A DNA stretch of 64,000 nt from contig CM034533.1 in the NCBI GenBank assembly GCA_020002185.1, forward strand, positions 40,952,116-41,016,115, in the 5' to 3' direction. The position numbers were made by a program, and so were the translations under genes. Within the stretch, counting starts at the first letter, position 1; the number at the start of each line of letters is the position of its first letter. Source of the DNA: Paraescarpia echinospica. Taxonomy: Eukaryota > Annelida > Polychaeta > Sabellida > Siboglinidae. Below are positions 22,781 through 35,999 of this stretch, in pieces. The notes under the pieces are model-generated. The model had not been told where the DNA came from. It saw nothing but the letters and a program-made list of their open reading frames with translations, and did not search any database.

Positions 22781-22984
22781 GTCTGTGAGATGTAGTGACA
22801 TTGGTGTCAACCAGTAGTGTGGCCTGGGTCAGCTGACTTATCTCAGCCCTGTCACCTCAATTACAAGTGCTGGCCTCAACAGTGAAACCCAACCCCCCAG
22901 CTGTCAGTCACAACATGCAGTGTGACAGAGTTCCACTACTAGCGTTACACAAATGTTCCGGTATATTTTAGCACATTTAAAGGT

Positions 22985-23115
22985 ACACTGTCCATATATC
23001 ATTTATTAATGTCCGTTAATTTACATTGTTCATAATTCATTTCTGATGAAGGTGTATACTCTCCATCAAACTGCATTTAATAAGCCCAAAACAGTTAAAA
23101 TTTGAAAGTTGCACA
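22985..23115 (+). repeat. Dispersed repeat B, copy 1
   Basis: tgcatttaataagcccaaaa preceded by ctctccatcaaa matches ttgcatttaataaatgcgaa at about 53820 and ttgcacgtaataaacccaaa at about 59415, with similar flanks. Short diverged copy. Confidence 0.55.
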
Positions 23116-24410
23116 TGCGAAATGTTAGAATGGTAAAAAAACAAACAAGAAATAAACAGTACTCACTGCACAGGTTTGCGTTCCTACCCTCTAATGCCTT
23201 TGCAGTTTGTGATTCCTACACGCCAAGCCACACATCAAGTGAAGTACCACCTGTTTGAACTACGAACTTCCTAATAATAATGGCTAATAACCCTCTGACT
23301 CTGGGTAACTTATTTGTTGTCCAGTCAAAACAGAATAATGTCGGGATTACCAGATCCCAGTTTTTTGTTTACAAGAAGTACCCCTTGGTACTTCAGTTGG
23401 TCCAGAAGTTTCAAGAACGTCCTGTTTTTTTGCAGATTTAATGTAAAATTGCTTATTTCATGTTTGTACATATCTGTGATCCTGACTATGAAGTGTACTA
23501 ACCATCTACTGGAGCAAATACATTTGCTATTTTTACTCAGATTTTTTATGAATTTACCAGATTGTATGTCATGGTTCTCTGAACAAAAAAACACCCCAAT
23601 TTCAATCCGTCAGGCTACGGGGTCAACCCGGTATATTTTCCAACTCTTATATAATATAACCGAGGCAAGACATAAATTGTCGTGGCAACCACAAAAGACA
23701 AACTGATTTCTAGATTGTGTGGGCGGCATTGAAGGCTGAAATTGACATCCACTTTGCATGAAATTAGGAAACATAATGCATATACCATTATACATAGTGC
23801 TCCTCAAAGATTAAATTCCACAGTAATCAATACACAGTCATCAACCACTGACTAGAGGGTTTTATTACATTTCTCTTAGACACTTGGTCTGAAGATAGCT
23901 TGAAATAAAAAATTTGTTTTGTAAAATTTTGGTAAAGTTAGTTACATTTTAACGTTGTCATGAAGTAGACTATAATATAATTATGGTAACTTATTATTAT
24001 AGCTCTTATATATAATATATATGTCTCAATAGATCCTAAATGCTAAATAACAATAGTTAATTAGGTTTGTACAAATATTTAAGTGATAGTTAAAACTTAA
24101 CGTTTTGACATATCATCTTCTTTAGTAGTCAAATGCTATGACCTCAAAAATTCACTCTAAATGTTATCAGTGCAGTGTTTCCAGCGCAAGTGGTTCATTT
24201 TAGCATGATGGTTAGACATGTACATACACCCCCGTGTATAGACTGACGCACAGTAAATATTTCAAGCCCGGAGTAAGTTTTTGGCCAATTAAGATCTCGA
24301 GAAGTTGTAGACTTGTCTACGCACCATCTGGCGGGAGTCTCAGAGGGTACAGTCTTCCACTAGGCATGTCGTTACCATGGTTACTCGCACTGTTCTCTCT
24401 TACAGTTCTT
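23116..24410. other. Unique sequence, no gene recognised
   Basis: A 130-codon + strand frame spans 23314-23706 and is opposed by an 89-codon minus-strand frame. Composition is unremarkable, there is no domain or splice pair I recognise, and I treat both as chance. Confidence 0.45.
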
Positions 24411-24411
24411 A

Positions 24412-24510
24412 AGTCTGATACAAGACTGACAGTCTAAGTGAGAAACAGACTGACAGTCTGAGTGAGACACACAAGACTGACGGTCTAACTCTAAGTGAGA
24501 CACAGCCTAG
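24412..24510. repeat. Short tandem repeat of an agactgacagtctaagtgag unit
   Basis: About three imperfect units, each containing a gactga-agtc near-palindrome and ending in gtgagacaca. Confidence 0.8.
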
Positions 24511-27500
24511 AGAGCTGTCTCTGACCAACACCACAGCACTTGTTGAAGTGTTGACATCTAGGATTGTATTTTAGTAACAGGGAGGGGTCCTTGTGTCTTT
24601 GTTTCTGTGATATAATAAAATAATATATACTAGCACACGCCCAACCATGGAGAAGATCTGTGCATTTATTTGTCCTTGAATAAACATACAAGTAGATTGG
24701 AAAAAAGTTCAAGTAACAATTCTGGTAATTTAAGTACATCAATTATGTTGTACTTGTGTAAAAAGTAAACAATAAAAAACAAAAATGGTTGACATGGTTA
24801 GCCATTGCAAATAAGATAAAACATGCACAAGATCACTCAGTGTATCAATCAAGCAAACACTTGATTTAATTGCACTGTTACACAAACAAATACTCATACC
24901 CATGAATATAATAATAATTACTAGTCAGTTGAGAGCTCATGCTGTAAAAATCAAACTACAAATCATAGATGAATTATTAATTTTAAAAAGAAAATCAATT
25001 TATTAAGGAAACTGCTAACATATTAGACTACGTACTCTAATGTCTAATGTAGAGCAAGTGCTCACCAAAGAAAGATATTGTGAGGAAATGGAATTTCAAG
25101 CAAATGTTGTTACAAAAATTAGAGCTCTGTAGTTTAAGATGATTTTAAAGGAATGTGGAGTTCTTCAAAATTTAATTAATGAAGTATTTTTACAAAGACA
25201 ACTATTATGAAATAGGCCTATATATATATATACCTATATATATGCCTATATACATGTAACATTCCACAGAAGGAGACACCTGTATGAAAAACTGTCTCTG
25301 ACATAGATATCTTTAATATGTACATATATAACATATTAAACAAGTGATTTGTGTGTTAATATTAATAACTTTACAATAATATGTAATTATTTTAATAATA
25401 TGTATCAAACTCTTCACTAATAGTACGCACAGTTATATTATTTAAATTCTTAGTTTTGTCCTTTTGAGCTACGAAAATGCTCAATCCCATAATTTGTATT
25501 TCAATTGCAAAATTGTTCAATTGTTCATAAATTATAGTATCACACCTGTTTTGAAAACAGTTTGTATGTTTGGATCACCTTGTATTTTGGGCTATCTTGA
25601 TGATTTAGTTCTTCAGATAAGACAATTTTTATCATTTGTTGAATGCAACCATCTGTCATAGTATTAGTAACTTGTCATTGTCATCCTCTCTGCTGATACA
25701 CAAGAGTTATCTCTTTATGTGCCATTGCAGCACCAGGATCTCTCACACAGGTTAGTACTAGGTAGTTTGCATGCTTGGATCTATTTTTTATAGTTTTTGT
25801 GGGAGTTGAAATTAGACATTTCAGGGAGTAAATGTTCGGTATTTTCAAGTACCAGGGCTGCAAATAAAGGAAATTTGTAAGATTTTTCCTGCAATCTCCG
25901 GTTTCAAAATATAATTGAAATGTAGTAATAACTTGAACTTTTTAAAAGTGAAAAAACCTTGAGGTTATTTTTCATTTTTAAAAAGTTCAATAGTTAGAGT
26001 AAGGATTTGTGAACGTTTGCTAATTTGTTGAGCCAGTTTTATCAATCTATTAATTTGTACGTCAGTATTTTACAGAATTATTTTAATTGGTTTGTCTATT
26101 GTCTTTTTCTATTTTGATATTTGCAAAATTAACAGTTACTGACAGTGGATATAAGGCATTTTATATTCGACGTACATTTATAGACGCACAAATATATGTA
26201 CTAATATATTGTACAAATACTTTAGGTTTTTAGGATGTTATAAATTATTCCATTGCTCTGAACTCTATTCAGTGCAAGTCACAACACATGTGTAAGTGCA
26301 GCTTTAAATCACACACCTTGTATACAATGTAGCACTTCTTTTTTAGGGTCTACATCCGAGCCAGGGTGACACTACCTTACACGCTGGCCTCAGGTGCAAG
26401 CCTACACCATGTGCGATGATTACCCCAGTTATATTGTCCTACAGGGTATTTCCTCTAACATATGGGGCAGTGATGTGGTCAGTGATGGTGTCTAGGAGGG
26501 CAATAAAATGGGGTTAAAAATGATATATTGCTATCTTCCACGGGAAGTACACAGGGGTGAAATATGGGATACCATAGGGAGAAAACAGACTGTTTGTTGA
26601 CTTCAACACTTTGTCATCCTCACTGCTTTTTTATTAGACGTTGTTGCCCTGAGGAAAAGTATTAGTTTTATACTTTTTGCCATATTTGAAAAAACTACAA
26701 TCAAGTTAGTGTATATAAATATTTATTTCATATATATTTACTGTATATGGTCTGTTGGATACAATATCATAACATAGGTGGTGAAGAATGTTTTTATTTG
26801 GAAAAGTTGAAATAATCCATCCAATAAAGGGTTAAGGTTTGTATCCATAAATGTTCTCATAAACTTGTATTAATAAAAAACTATACATTTTTTATTAACT
26901 TCCTAAATTATGTATTGATATTTTAAAAAGAATATTAGATGCCAAATAGTTCAACTCTTGTTGTATCCATGTATATTGTTTTTTAAGCAACAAAGATGTT
27001 ACAAGTATGTTGATACAAGTTGCAAATGAAACAGTGTCACAATGTCAGTTTTGTGTTTTAGACACTACTTACCCCACATAGTAGGTAAAATGCAGTCCAA
27101 CAAAACTTGAACTTTGAATTGAAAGTGAAGTATTTATGTTTTTAATTGAATTTTCTATAGATTTGTCATATTCCCATTTTAGAAATTGTAATACCTTTTA
27201 TTATGATAAATGTTCTGCAACTGTAAGGAATTAATTTTAACAAAATAATATTTCTATTTAGATGAATTCAAGAGTGAAATATTCAGATACAGCTGTACTT
27301 AGAACATTTTTAATAAGAAGTATTAGGCTCATGTTGAACATTAACCATTTAGTCAGTGGGTTAATAGTGTGCTAAGTTTGGCTAACCAAAATGGAAGACC
27401 TATTTCCAATTATTTGTTAGGGAAGAAATAAGTTAGCTGAGAAAAAACAATCACTTAACTAAACGGCTAAGGAAAAATATGTCGGTGATGTGACCCCAGA

Positions 27501-30500
27501 AGACATTGTATCAGTTATCCAGTGAAAACCACCATTAAACATTCTTTATAACGCCTGTAACATGGCTTGATTTTATCCATTCTTGACAGTATGTTGCTCT
27601 CCAAAAGACTGGCACAGTCACCACTTCAGAAGATGTTCTGCCCGCTGACAAACGCTTGCTAACACCCGCTGTGCCATACTCTGTTCTAGTCCATGCGTTG
27701 CAGGCCTTCTTTTTACCAATGCCCCATCTTGAATCGCTCTCGCTTCTCTGAGCAGTAGACCCCGATCAATCAAGCCTAGTGTGTTCGGCATACTTTGATG
27801 TCTAAACCTCACACATATATACTCCAAGTCTGCACTGGCGCCTAGTTATTCACTCGTGTGCCACAAGTGGACTTTTAATTTAATTTAAATGCTCTGCCGA
27901 TCAGCAATGACGCAATCCTCCGCTGAGGTGAAACATTTGGATGCATGGTCATAATGAAATTATGTCACAGAACGAATCCATTTGAGTAGTAAAGGTAACT
28001 CTGTCAGTAGGAGAACAATATAGTCATGTTTTGTTGAGTGAACTGAGGCAATGAAAACTGAAAAACGTTGTTCACGATTTTTACAGTCATATGCACATTT
28101 TAATCTCGTCTTTGTTGTGAAAGGCAAGTGTCCAAAGTTCATGTACACAGCCACTTTGCACTCTTGTAGTTGATGGGTATAGTATAATAACATATCTTTA
28201 ATTTTCTCAAATTGATTCCCTGGAGGTTGGTGGAATAACGGAGTTGTGAGTCTGAAAGCTTAAAATGAATTACATATGTTGTGATGACAACCTCAGGGTA
28301 TAATAACAAGAATTTTAAACGACACATAAAAATAAGTATCGGTGAGTTCAAATACATACGGTTTTTGGATCAAATTCAAATTAGTATTTTTTTATTTGAA
28401 ATTATGCAAATACACTCCACTGATCAGTATTTTTAAATGTCAGAAGTATACAACTACACTTGATCAGATACTGTGTACACATTAGCTGTACATATTAAAA
28501 TTTGAAATACACAATAGTAAATTGAAATAAAGATATACATCAGGAATAACAAACCATATGACGAGATCATGTAGGACATCAATTATTGTTAATGTGTATG
28601 TATATGAATTAGTCAGTTAGATGGTGAAGACATGGGTTAAGTTAGGTATGTAAATGTATACATAACATAAAATAAAAATAAAAATTATGATCAAACACAC
28701 CAGATACGAACACCAACAAATAATTAAACAAATAAGCTTCTGAATACAAAATCAGTGTACTTAAATACAGACACGTACCCCGAGCCTGAATTACAGAAGC
28801 AAAGGTTTTCCGTACATGTATGTGGAGATATGTCTGCGGCTGACATTTGAGTGTGAGTGCGTCGATTCAGACACCTCGTTGGCGCTGTCTCTAACTTGAC
28901 GTCTGACTGACACCGCACGCACGTGTAGGCTAGCAGCTGACATCTGTCTCTAACCGAAAAAAAATCCTCGCCTAATTTTGACGCCTAATTCAGTTTGAAA
29001 GCAATCATCGCAGAGCGCATTGCGTACTCCATTCAGTGTGCTGCTGATCAGGTTTTTTCCGTCTTGTCTTCACAATCGGTGCCTCTATCTGTAATTTTAC
29101 ACATTAATTTGAGCCAGTCTTGCATTGTGAAATACGCTGTGATTGTTTGAATGTAGGGTTTATTGAATTTTTGCAAAAGCAGATGGAAAGTTGGGTGATT
29201 AGACATGCTTGTGGACTTCAAAACTCAATGTGTAACTTGAGGCACAGTCGATCTATCTAGAATTTAGTTGTTTGGTGTGATAATAATGTTATATATAATT
29301 AAATGCAGTTTTACATTGCTGAAGATTCATTCCTACAGCAGAATGGTTTATGCTGATTCGTTGTGTCTTGCTATTTCCCAGGTTCAAATGAATTTTGCCT
29401 GCTTAAGGAAATTTCATGATTGAAACGGCATAAGAAACGAACATGATTGTTTGTTACTTGGCATCGATTGAAACATGTACTCAGCCAGATTGACTAAATT
29501 ATAATTAATATTTTACTCAAATTGATCAAACAATTATAATGGTCACAAACGTTTACAAGATGTTTAATCGTTTACAAGAGGCCCTGGAAAACACAATGTT
29601 TACTAGACCAGTTACAAGAATTTGGAATACAGAGGCCCCAGAAACATTACTTTTTATTGGGTATCACTCTATCAGAGGCAATGTACAGAAGTCCCAAAAA
29701 ACATGACCTTTAACAAGGAGTACATCTCGGAGAAGCTAGAGGCTGACTGCGCTGACATCTGTATTACAACTGAGAGGGAAACTCCAACAGCTGGCTACAG
29801 CTGCAGGTCTTATACATGTTAACAAGAACTTGCATACAGGAGAAGCTGGCAGGCAGGTATTCAGAAGATCTGACACATTGTAAGTAGGCGTAAACTGCCA
29901 ACTGTAATTATCAAGATCACCTGAGTAAGTCTAGCAATCTATAGAAATAGCACTAATCTATTTTCCGGATGAATTTTCCCAGAATTCAATACAGAGATGG
30001 AGTAGTCATCTTCTGTGATCGTAATCCTGTGTAATTGTCAACATTTTAGTAATCATACTAAGTCTTGCTCTCAGTTACATTGATTTAACAGGATTTAGAA
30101 GTAAATGTAATCATACTTGATTACACTGTCAAAGTCATTGTAATCCTAATGATAATCAATACCCGGTATTACAATTTGCTTTCAAGTACATATTTTTGTT
30201 GTTCAGATGCCAATGACAAAGAAGCAGTTAGATGGGTGTCTAATCAACAACAAGTGTTTGTTTTATTTGAACCTGTTCCATCTGTTACTGTGGTGATAGC
30301 CAAGAAGCTATAATATTAACACACTATTTAGAAAATTGCTGAGCTGTTAACATTTAATCATGTTTACATGCAAAGTGTCAGCATAATCACAAGTGATTAC
30401 ATTTATTCTCCATGTAATCGTTCTTATCATACATTTTATCAATTGATTGTAATCATAATTCATGACATTTGTGGTATTACTATGTAATCTCCCCAATAGT

Positions 30501-30770
30501 TGAAGGCAGCAAACAGACTCAATGCAATTTTATCATATTGAGTCAGTTAACTTTATTGGTCAATTTGGACACACAGGCCCATACCTTATATGGACGGCAT
30601 CACAGCAAGCACGATTCAAATCATTGTTGACAAATCCAGTGGAGACATTTGCATGGAATGTGTTAACTGACGTGGTTAAATAAGTTTTGTGAACAAGGTG
30701 AATAAAAAGTGGCAGAAGCGGATGGAGGTTGGCAGTGACATAAACATCCTACCACAGGAGAGGGGCACAT
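24511..30770. other. Long AT-rich gene-free stretch with one CpG-rich patch
   Basis: About 6.2 kb without any feature I can support as a gene. (TA)-rich patches occur at 25218-25250. A patch at about 28780-29040 has raised CpG (cgcacgcacgtgtaggct, gcagagcgcattgcg) and could be a promoter or a decayed GC-rich element. Minus-strand frames at 27618-27827 and 28724-28918 show nothing recognisable. Confidence 0.5.
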
Positions 30771-30773
30771 GGT

Positions 30774-30786
30774 GGGGGGGGGGGGG
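30774..30786. repeat. Run of 13 G
   Basis: Homopolymer with a preceding GG; sequencing error in length is likely. Quadruplex-capable. Confidence 0.9.
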
Positions 30787-30820
30787 CAGGGTGAACAGAA
30801 AGTCTACTCTCTACACTGGA

Positions 30821-30983
30821 CAGGGGCCAGTTTCATGAAGCAGCTAAGAACGTTCTTAACGCTAAGTTGATTGTCTTCGTAAATGATGTATTTTTTTAAT
30901 ATAAGCGAACATAGGAGTTTACGAAAACATGTGATGCTAAGTAATTGTGTAACTTTAAGTATGTTTCATGAAACCGGCCCCTG
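30821..30983. mobile_element. MITE with CAGGGGCCRGTTTCATGAA inverted ends, copy 1
   Basis: Left end CAGGGGCCAGTTTCATGAAG and reverse complement of right end CAGGGGCCGGTTTCATGAAA match at 18 of 20 positions. The 163-bp element has no ORF. The second copy at 63495-63604 lacks a central block of about 53 bases present here (about 30878-30935). That block itself starts ttcgtaaa and ends tttacgaa. No convincing target duplication is visible. Confidence 0.85.
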
Positions 30984-31489
30984 ATCTTGTGCTAATTAAC
31001 AACAGATTTTTGTTAATTTTCATTATGAACTCTTTATTTTAGTGAAACGGTCCCCTGGTGGTGGGCAGAGTGCCATTGAAATGGGAGGGCTGTTATAACT
31101 CTTTGTGTTTCAGTTTGTAGCTCCAGACTAGTGTGTTCAGTCATCACTCACCTCTGTGTACTTATTTTGTCCTTCACAAGACAAGTCGGACTGTTTCTAA
31201 AAATAATTTTTTAGGGGTGTTCCCAAGATGTGTTTTTATGTGATTTTTTGGTGGTTAAACCAGCACAGCTGTTGATTGATAACTATTTTTATTTTCTGAA
31301 CTAAATCAGCTGCTTAACACAGATTAACATGGCACCTGGTAACATTCATGATTGTTGAAACTTGTACTATATATGCAGTTGTCATGTTAGCCGATCCTCT
31401 GCTACTTTTAGTATGACACTTAGAAAGCCTACTGCCAGCTGGTTATTATTAACTAACATTCCCGGTAAAATAGAACATCACCGTTAAGC

Positions 31490-32515
31490 TGCCTTTACAC
31501 TATGCAACGCGGTTGCAAGCAATGAGGTGATGTTGACGTAATTGAGAAAGGTCAAGGCCGAATGATGTTGCTTGCGATGTACGTTGGAAGCGTACGTCGC
31601 AAGCAACAGAGTCGCATGTATATACGATGCAATGTAGCTAGCTGCATGCAACATAAAAAGTCAATCAGTTTCATCCTAAACCTTATGACCTTTCAGTGAT
31701 TTAAATTGTTGACGTCAATTTAATATAATATAATTAGTTTTAGTCTGCAAACATGCCTTGGTCTCTGGAACACCATTACCTGCAACACAAAATTGTAATT
31801 AGTTGACAATTTACCCCTAGTTTAAATTGTGTGAGAAGTAAACATTGGCAGACGAACGTGTGAGACGGACATATTGTTTTCAAATGATATGTTATTGACT
31901 GGTTTGATCACTATTGTATTCACTGGGTCTTTAAATTGAAGTTTCAGAAACTGAGTTTGACTTTGCAAAGCATCAACATAAACTTTCATTATTGTCAACA
32001 AAATTAATAGAAGCGACATCTTCAATCAATCTAAGCTGCTGTGATCTTTTTATCAGCGATTGAATAGTGATCATAACAGTATTGATGATCTCATTATACA
32101 ATCATTATATTCATAAGGAACTTACACTCGGTCTATAAGTGTGTTGGCATAACATAACATGATATGGACGATAAAACAAGTAAGCGCCCGCTTTGAATAT
32201 TGTACCTACCGCCCAAAACTTATCGGTTCTTCCATGCAATGCAACTGACTTGACTCCCAACGACGGTACTCTTTGTGCATGTATAAATCAACAAATATTA
32301 GTTTTCATAGAATAGGTAAATTAAACAAATTGATTAGTAATCTGCCAAACAACAACTTGCCGCCATGTTTTCAAATGCGGCACGTCACTCAGGTGTGCTG
32401 GCTGTGATTGGACAAATTACATGCAACCAAGAGACGCGGTTGCTTAGAATAGAGCATTCCCTATTGCAAGAGACACGTTGCAAGCAACATGAGACGCTGT
32501 GACGCCATCGCACGA
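31490..32515. mobile_element. Possible nonautonomous DNA element with GCAAGCAAC-rich ends
   Basis: The left side (31495-31660) reads gcctttacactatgcaacgc, ggttgcaagcaa and further ttgcttgcga and cgcaagcaac words. The right side (32400-32515) reads catgcaaccaagagacgcgg and cgttgcaagcaacatgagac. Multiple inverted ttgcaagcaa motifs at both sides with AT-rich DNA between suggest a DNA transposon relic of about 1 kb. Ends and target duplication could not be fixed; CpG-rich words occur only near the ends. Confidence 0.42.
31567..31607. repeat. 17-bp hairpin, one mismatch, 7-base loop
   Basis: gttgcttgcgatgtacg, loop ttggaag, then cgtacgtcgcaagcaac, which pairs at 16 of 17 positions. Lies inside the left side of the GCAAGCAAC element. 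Confidence 0.93.
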
Positions 32516-34380
32516 AACACAGTTGCACAGTTCCTTAAGTTAATACTTTTGAGCCAGGATGCCACTCACTCACTCTATCAGTCAGGGAGAAAATACAATC
32601 AGGTGGGGTATATGCCGAATACAAAGTTAGCAGCAGAAGATACACAACATATTTCAAGAAAACAAATATGGGAGACCAGGTAGGACTCGTGTATAAGAAG
32701 GAAGCAGATAAATTAAACAGTGAAATATACATGGACAGAAAACTTCTGAAACCTTGAATTGTGTAATACAAGATAAGTTTACAATGTACGTTATTCAGTC
32801 AATATTTACTATCATAACCCCTGCACTACATTGTGCATGTTATTAACATGTACCGTTATAGATTCAATTAATATGCAGTCCTTGAATTAAATCATTATAT
32901 TTCCTTCTAGGTGTGCATCTAAATGACAAGGATGTTTGTTTGAATTTCCTGTACAGAAGTGGTAATTTCTACAACTGGAATCCCATCGAGGATAATCATA
33001 TGTCCAATACCAACTCCGAATAAAGTTAATAGGAGTCAACTGTTTCTGCTGACACTAGGAAGCCAGGAAACTAGCTTTGAGCATGCATACCAGACTAACC
33101 AGAGATCTGTTTATTTCAAGTAGTCACAAGAATAAATTAACCTAAAATGTAATTTTACTGTAATTCATGAAACATTTATCCTTCAATTACTTCATATATA
33201 TACACAGGATTTGGAAATTATAATATTTTGTGAAATGTTGATCGTCAAATTGTACTTTGGACTTTATTTGTTTATTGTGATTTGTGTTTTGGGGTTTGAT
33301 GAAAATAAATAATAAGAATTTAACAACTTTTAAATTTTGTTTTATACAGGTGAAGCTACTCGTCACGGAAGTCACGCACATCCAATACTCTCTAAAAACA
33401 TAAAATGACTGATTGCTGACAGCTTTCATCATTTAGGATGAGACAAAATGGTGTATCTCTCCTAGAAGGCTATGAAATGGAAGAAACGTGCTCTGTCTGT
33501 ATAATTATTTAGAATAGTAGCTGTCACAGACGTCATGTTTTTCACGTGTCATTTCTCCTATGAAATTTTTGACAGATTGAAAAATTGTTTGGCCAAATTA
33601 AATGACTCTTCATGGTCTTTAAAGTAACTATACAACAGTTCAGATTTGTTCAGGAATTTAGATGCAGTAGAACAATATCACTACAATTTGTCATGGAAGT
33701 CACGCTGGAATGGCTGAACATGGCAAACATATGGCCTCATTAGTGTACAGATCCTTCCCACAGTCTCCCACCTTCTTCCTGGGGAGTGAATCAGGGAAGA
33801 AGGTATCAAGGTACCACTCAGCACTAGGCTACAGTCAGAGTTGTGTTGTGCACCCCAGCTGCATGTTGTCATGACGACCAAAAAACTGCCTCTGCCTGTC
33901 AGTGGCTAGAGGTGAATGGGGCAGACACTATACTCCTCCAGGCAATCAGGGTGTCAGAGGCTGACATAGATCAAGTCTGTTCCCCCCTACCCAGTCTCTC
34001 ATTATGCCTCAACCAGCTTCTTGCTGGGTTTACATCATCCTCAGGAATCCCTCCTCACTGCACTAATGAGTGTCTGGCCTCATCCAGGGGCAAAATCTAG
34101 ATTTCCCACATTGTATCATAGTTAAGTGCTAGTGGGGGGTATTAAATGTGATGTAATCTGATTGAACTAGTAGTTTTTGGTTGCATGATTTTTTAAATAA
34201 ATAGAATGATGTTCAGCTTGAGGTGAAGATTTGATGTGACAGAATTTGGATAATTGGACACCACTGAACACATGTTTACTCAAAGTGCGTTGATGTTTTA
34301 TTAGTGAATCAATGTAAACTGTAGTCATTCAAATTAAATCAAATTTTCTTCTGATCATAACTGTAAAAAAAGAAGAAGTA
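32516..34380. other. Unique sequence, no gene recognised
   Basis: Short overlapping open frames only (for example 32489-32683 and 33681-34100). No domain or convincing splice pair. Confidence 0.45.
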
Positions 34381-34386
34381 AAAACG

Positions 34387-34915
34387 TTCTTATATAATAC
34401 AGTATCCAGTGACTATGACTGCTCAAAGCGCTTTACACCTTATGTTACACCTTACTTTATACCTTACTTTACATCTTACTTTACATCTTACTTTACATAT
34501 TACTTTACACCTTACTTTACACATTACTTTACACCTTACTTTACATCTTACTTTACACCTTACTTTACATCTTACTTTACACCTTACTTTACATCTTACT
34601 TTACACCTTACTTTACATATTACTTTACACATTACTTTACACCTTACTTTACACCTTACTTTACACATTACTTTACACCTTACTCCCAGGCAGACCTGTT
34701 CAATGAAACACTATCTCAACTTCTTATTCCGCCACTGCAATTAATGCACGAATAACCAACACTGTCTATAGACAGGTACTCATTCATATAGCTGAGTGAA
34801 CTGAACAACATAGAGGGAATGAACTTGCCAAACGTTCGTAATGGCAGTACAGGATTCGAACCTGACTTCTCGATTGAGAATCTAATGCTCTAGACACTGT
34901 GCCACTGCGCTTCAA
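34387..34915 (-). mobile_element. SINE copy interrupted by its own minisatellite
   Basis: Flanks match the SINE at 21811-22159: tail side gttcttatataatacagtat and gctcaaagcgctttacacct, head side actcccaggcagacctgttc, ctatagacaggtactcattc, and B box complement ggattcgaacc (34852-34862). Between the ctttacac and actccc words of the SINE body, the single ttacactttactccc stretch of the normal copy has become an array of about 21 units (34437-34685). The B box here is closer to the tRNA consensus than in the other copy. Confidence 0.85.
34437..34685. repeat. 12-bp minisatellite (CTTACTTTACAC)n
   Basis: About 21 units with the variable dinucleotide-type position cacc / catc / cata / caca. Being a multiple of three it keeps frames open on both strands (Leu-His-Leu-Thr, Cys-Lys-Val-Arg), which are artefacts. 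Confidence 0.96.
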
Positions 34916-35999
34916 CAAGTTTAACTGAGAACTACATTTTGGCTATCAAAAGTATCATTGGTTCCCAGCCTTCTGCAGTTTTCTTCTGCTTTCCAGATAG
35001 TGTTATACACAGGCTATCACAAGCGCCATACCAACTGGTGCGCACAGGAAAAAACTGAAATTCAACAACTCGGTTCCTGGTGGATGCTACCAGTGATTGC
35101 TGAAACGTTAAAAAAAGTTAACTTTACAGTTGTGATAACTGATTAGAAGAACAGTTGATTTAATTTACTTCTGGTAACTCGTAGTAAATTCAACTGTGGA
35201 AGGAAATGGAAATATTGTATGGCTTCATAGGATGCAGGAGCTATCTGCCGACACTGTATGTGCATTAGAGTGTGCATGTGTTTTTATTACCTGTAGTTAT
35301 GCCGTTTATACTGCAGCAGTTTCCTGATGTATTTACAGGGTTTTTTGCGGTTTTGAAACCGGTAGTTTTATTCTTTCGAATTGGCATTCCATGTGGTATG
35401 TTTAATGTTACAGCTTCAATATTTGTTAATACAAGGATAACCTAAGCATTGTCTTTTGTTTATAGTATGTTTTAGGGTATGAGTCACCAGAATGTGTCTC
35501 TAGAATTGTATATATATATATTTATATATATATATATATCCAACAGTCATAAAATTAGTGTAGAATACTAAAGAAGTAATACAGAACAAAGAAAGCAGTT
35601 TTGCAGAAATAAGAACTCTTTCAATTTTGTTTTGATTAGTTTACCTCTTATATACGCCATATATTTATATATAGTTGAACAAATATACATGACTTTAAAT
35701 ATAAGTGAGCTCTCAGAACATGTCTGTGTGCAACTTATGGTCTAGAAATGGTTACAAACTCAGAGCAACAGCAACAGAAGTTACACATGTGTTAGAACAA
35801 TTACAGGAGCAAAAAGGGTAGATACCAGGAAGATGAATGATCTGAAGGAGGAGATCGGGATGCGGTTCAACTAGATGGGAAGAAGAGTAAGAAGCCAGAT
35901 GGTGAGCAGGTCATTTGGTGCAGAGGGAGGCTGACTACAGAATTGAGCAGATGTGGTGAAACACAGAAGCCGCAGGAAGAGGGGACAGACCACAATTAA
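34916..35999. other. Unique AT-rich sequence with (TA)n
   Basis: A (TA)n tract with a break at 35508-35538. A small palindrome gcggttttgaaaccg lies near 35347. Otherwise nothing recognised. Confidence 0.45.

Noticed and set aside
22457..22817. Proline-rich proteins in two + strand frames
   Set aside because: Translation of a degenerate pyrimidine-rich repeat; two overlapping frames are open for the same reason.
23314..23706. 130-codon + strand frame as a membrane protein gene
   Set aside because: Opposed by an open minus-strand frame, no domain, no splice or polyadenylation context; chance in moderately AT-rich DNA.
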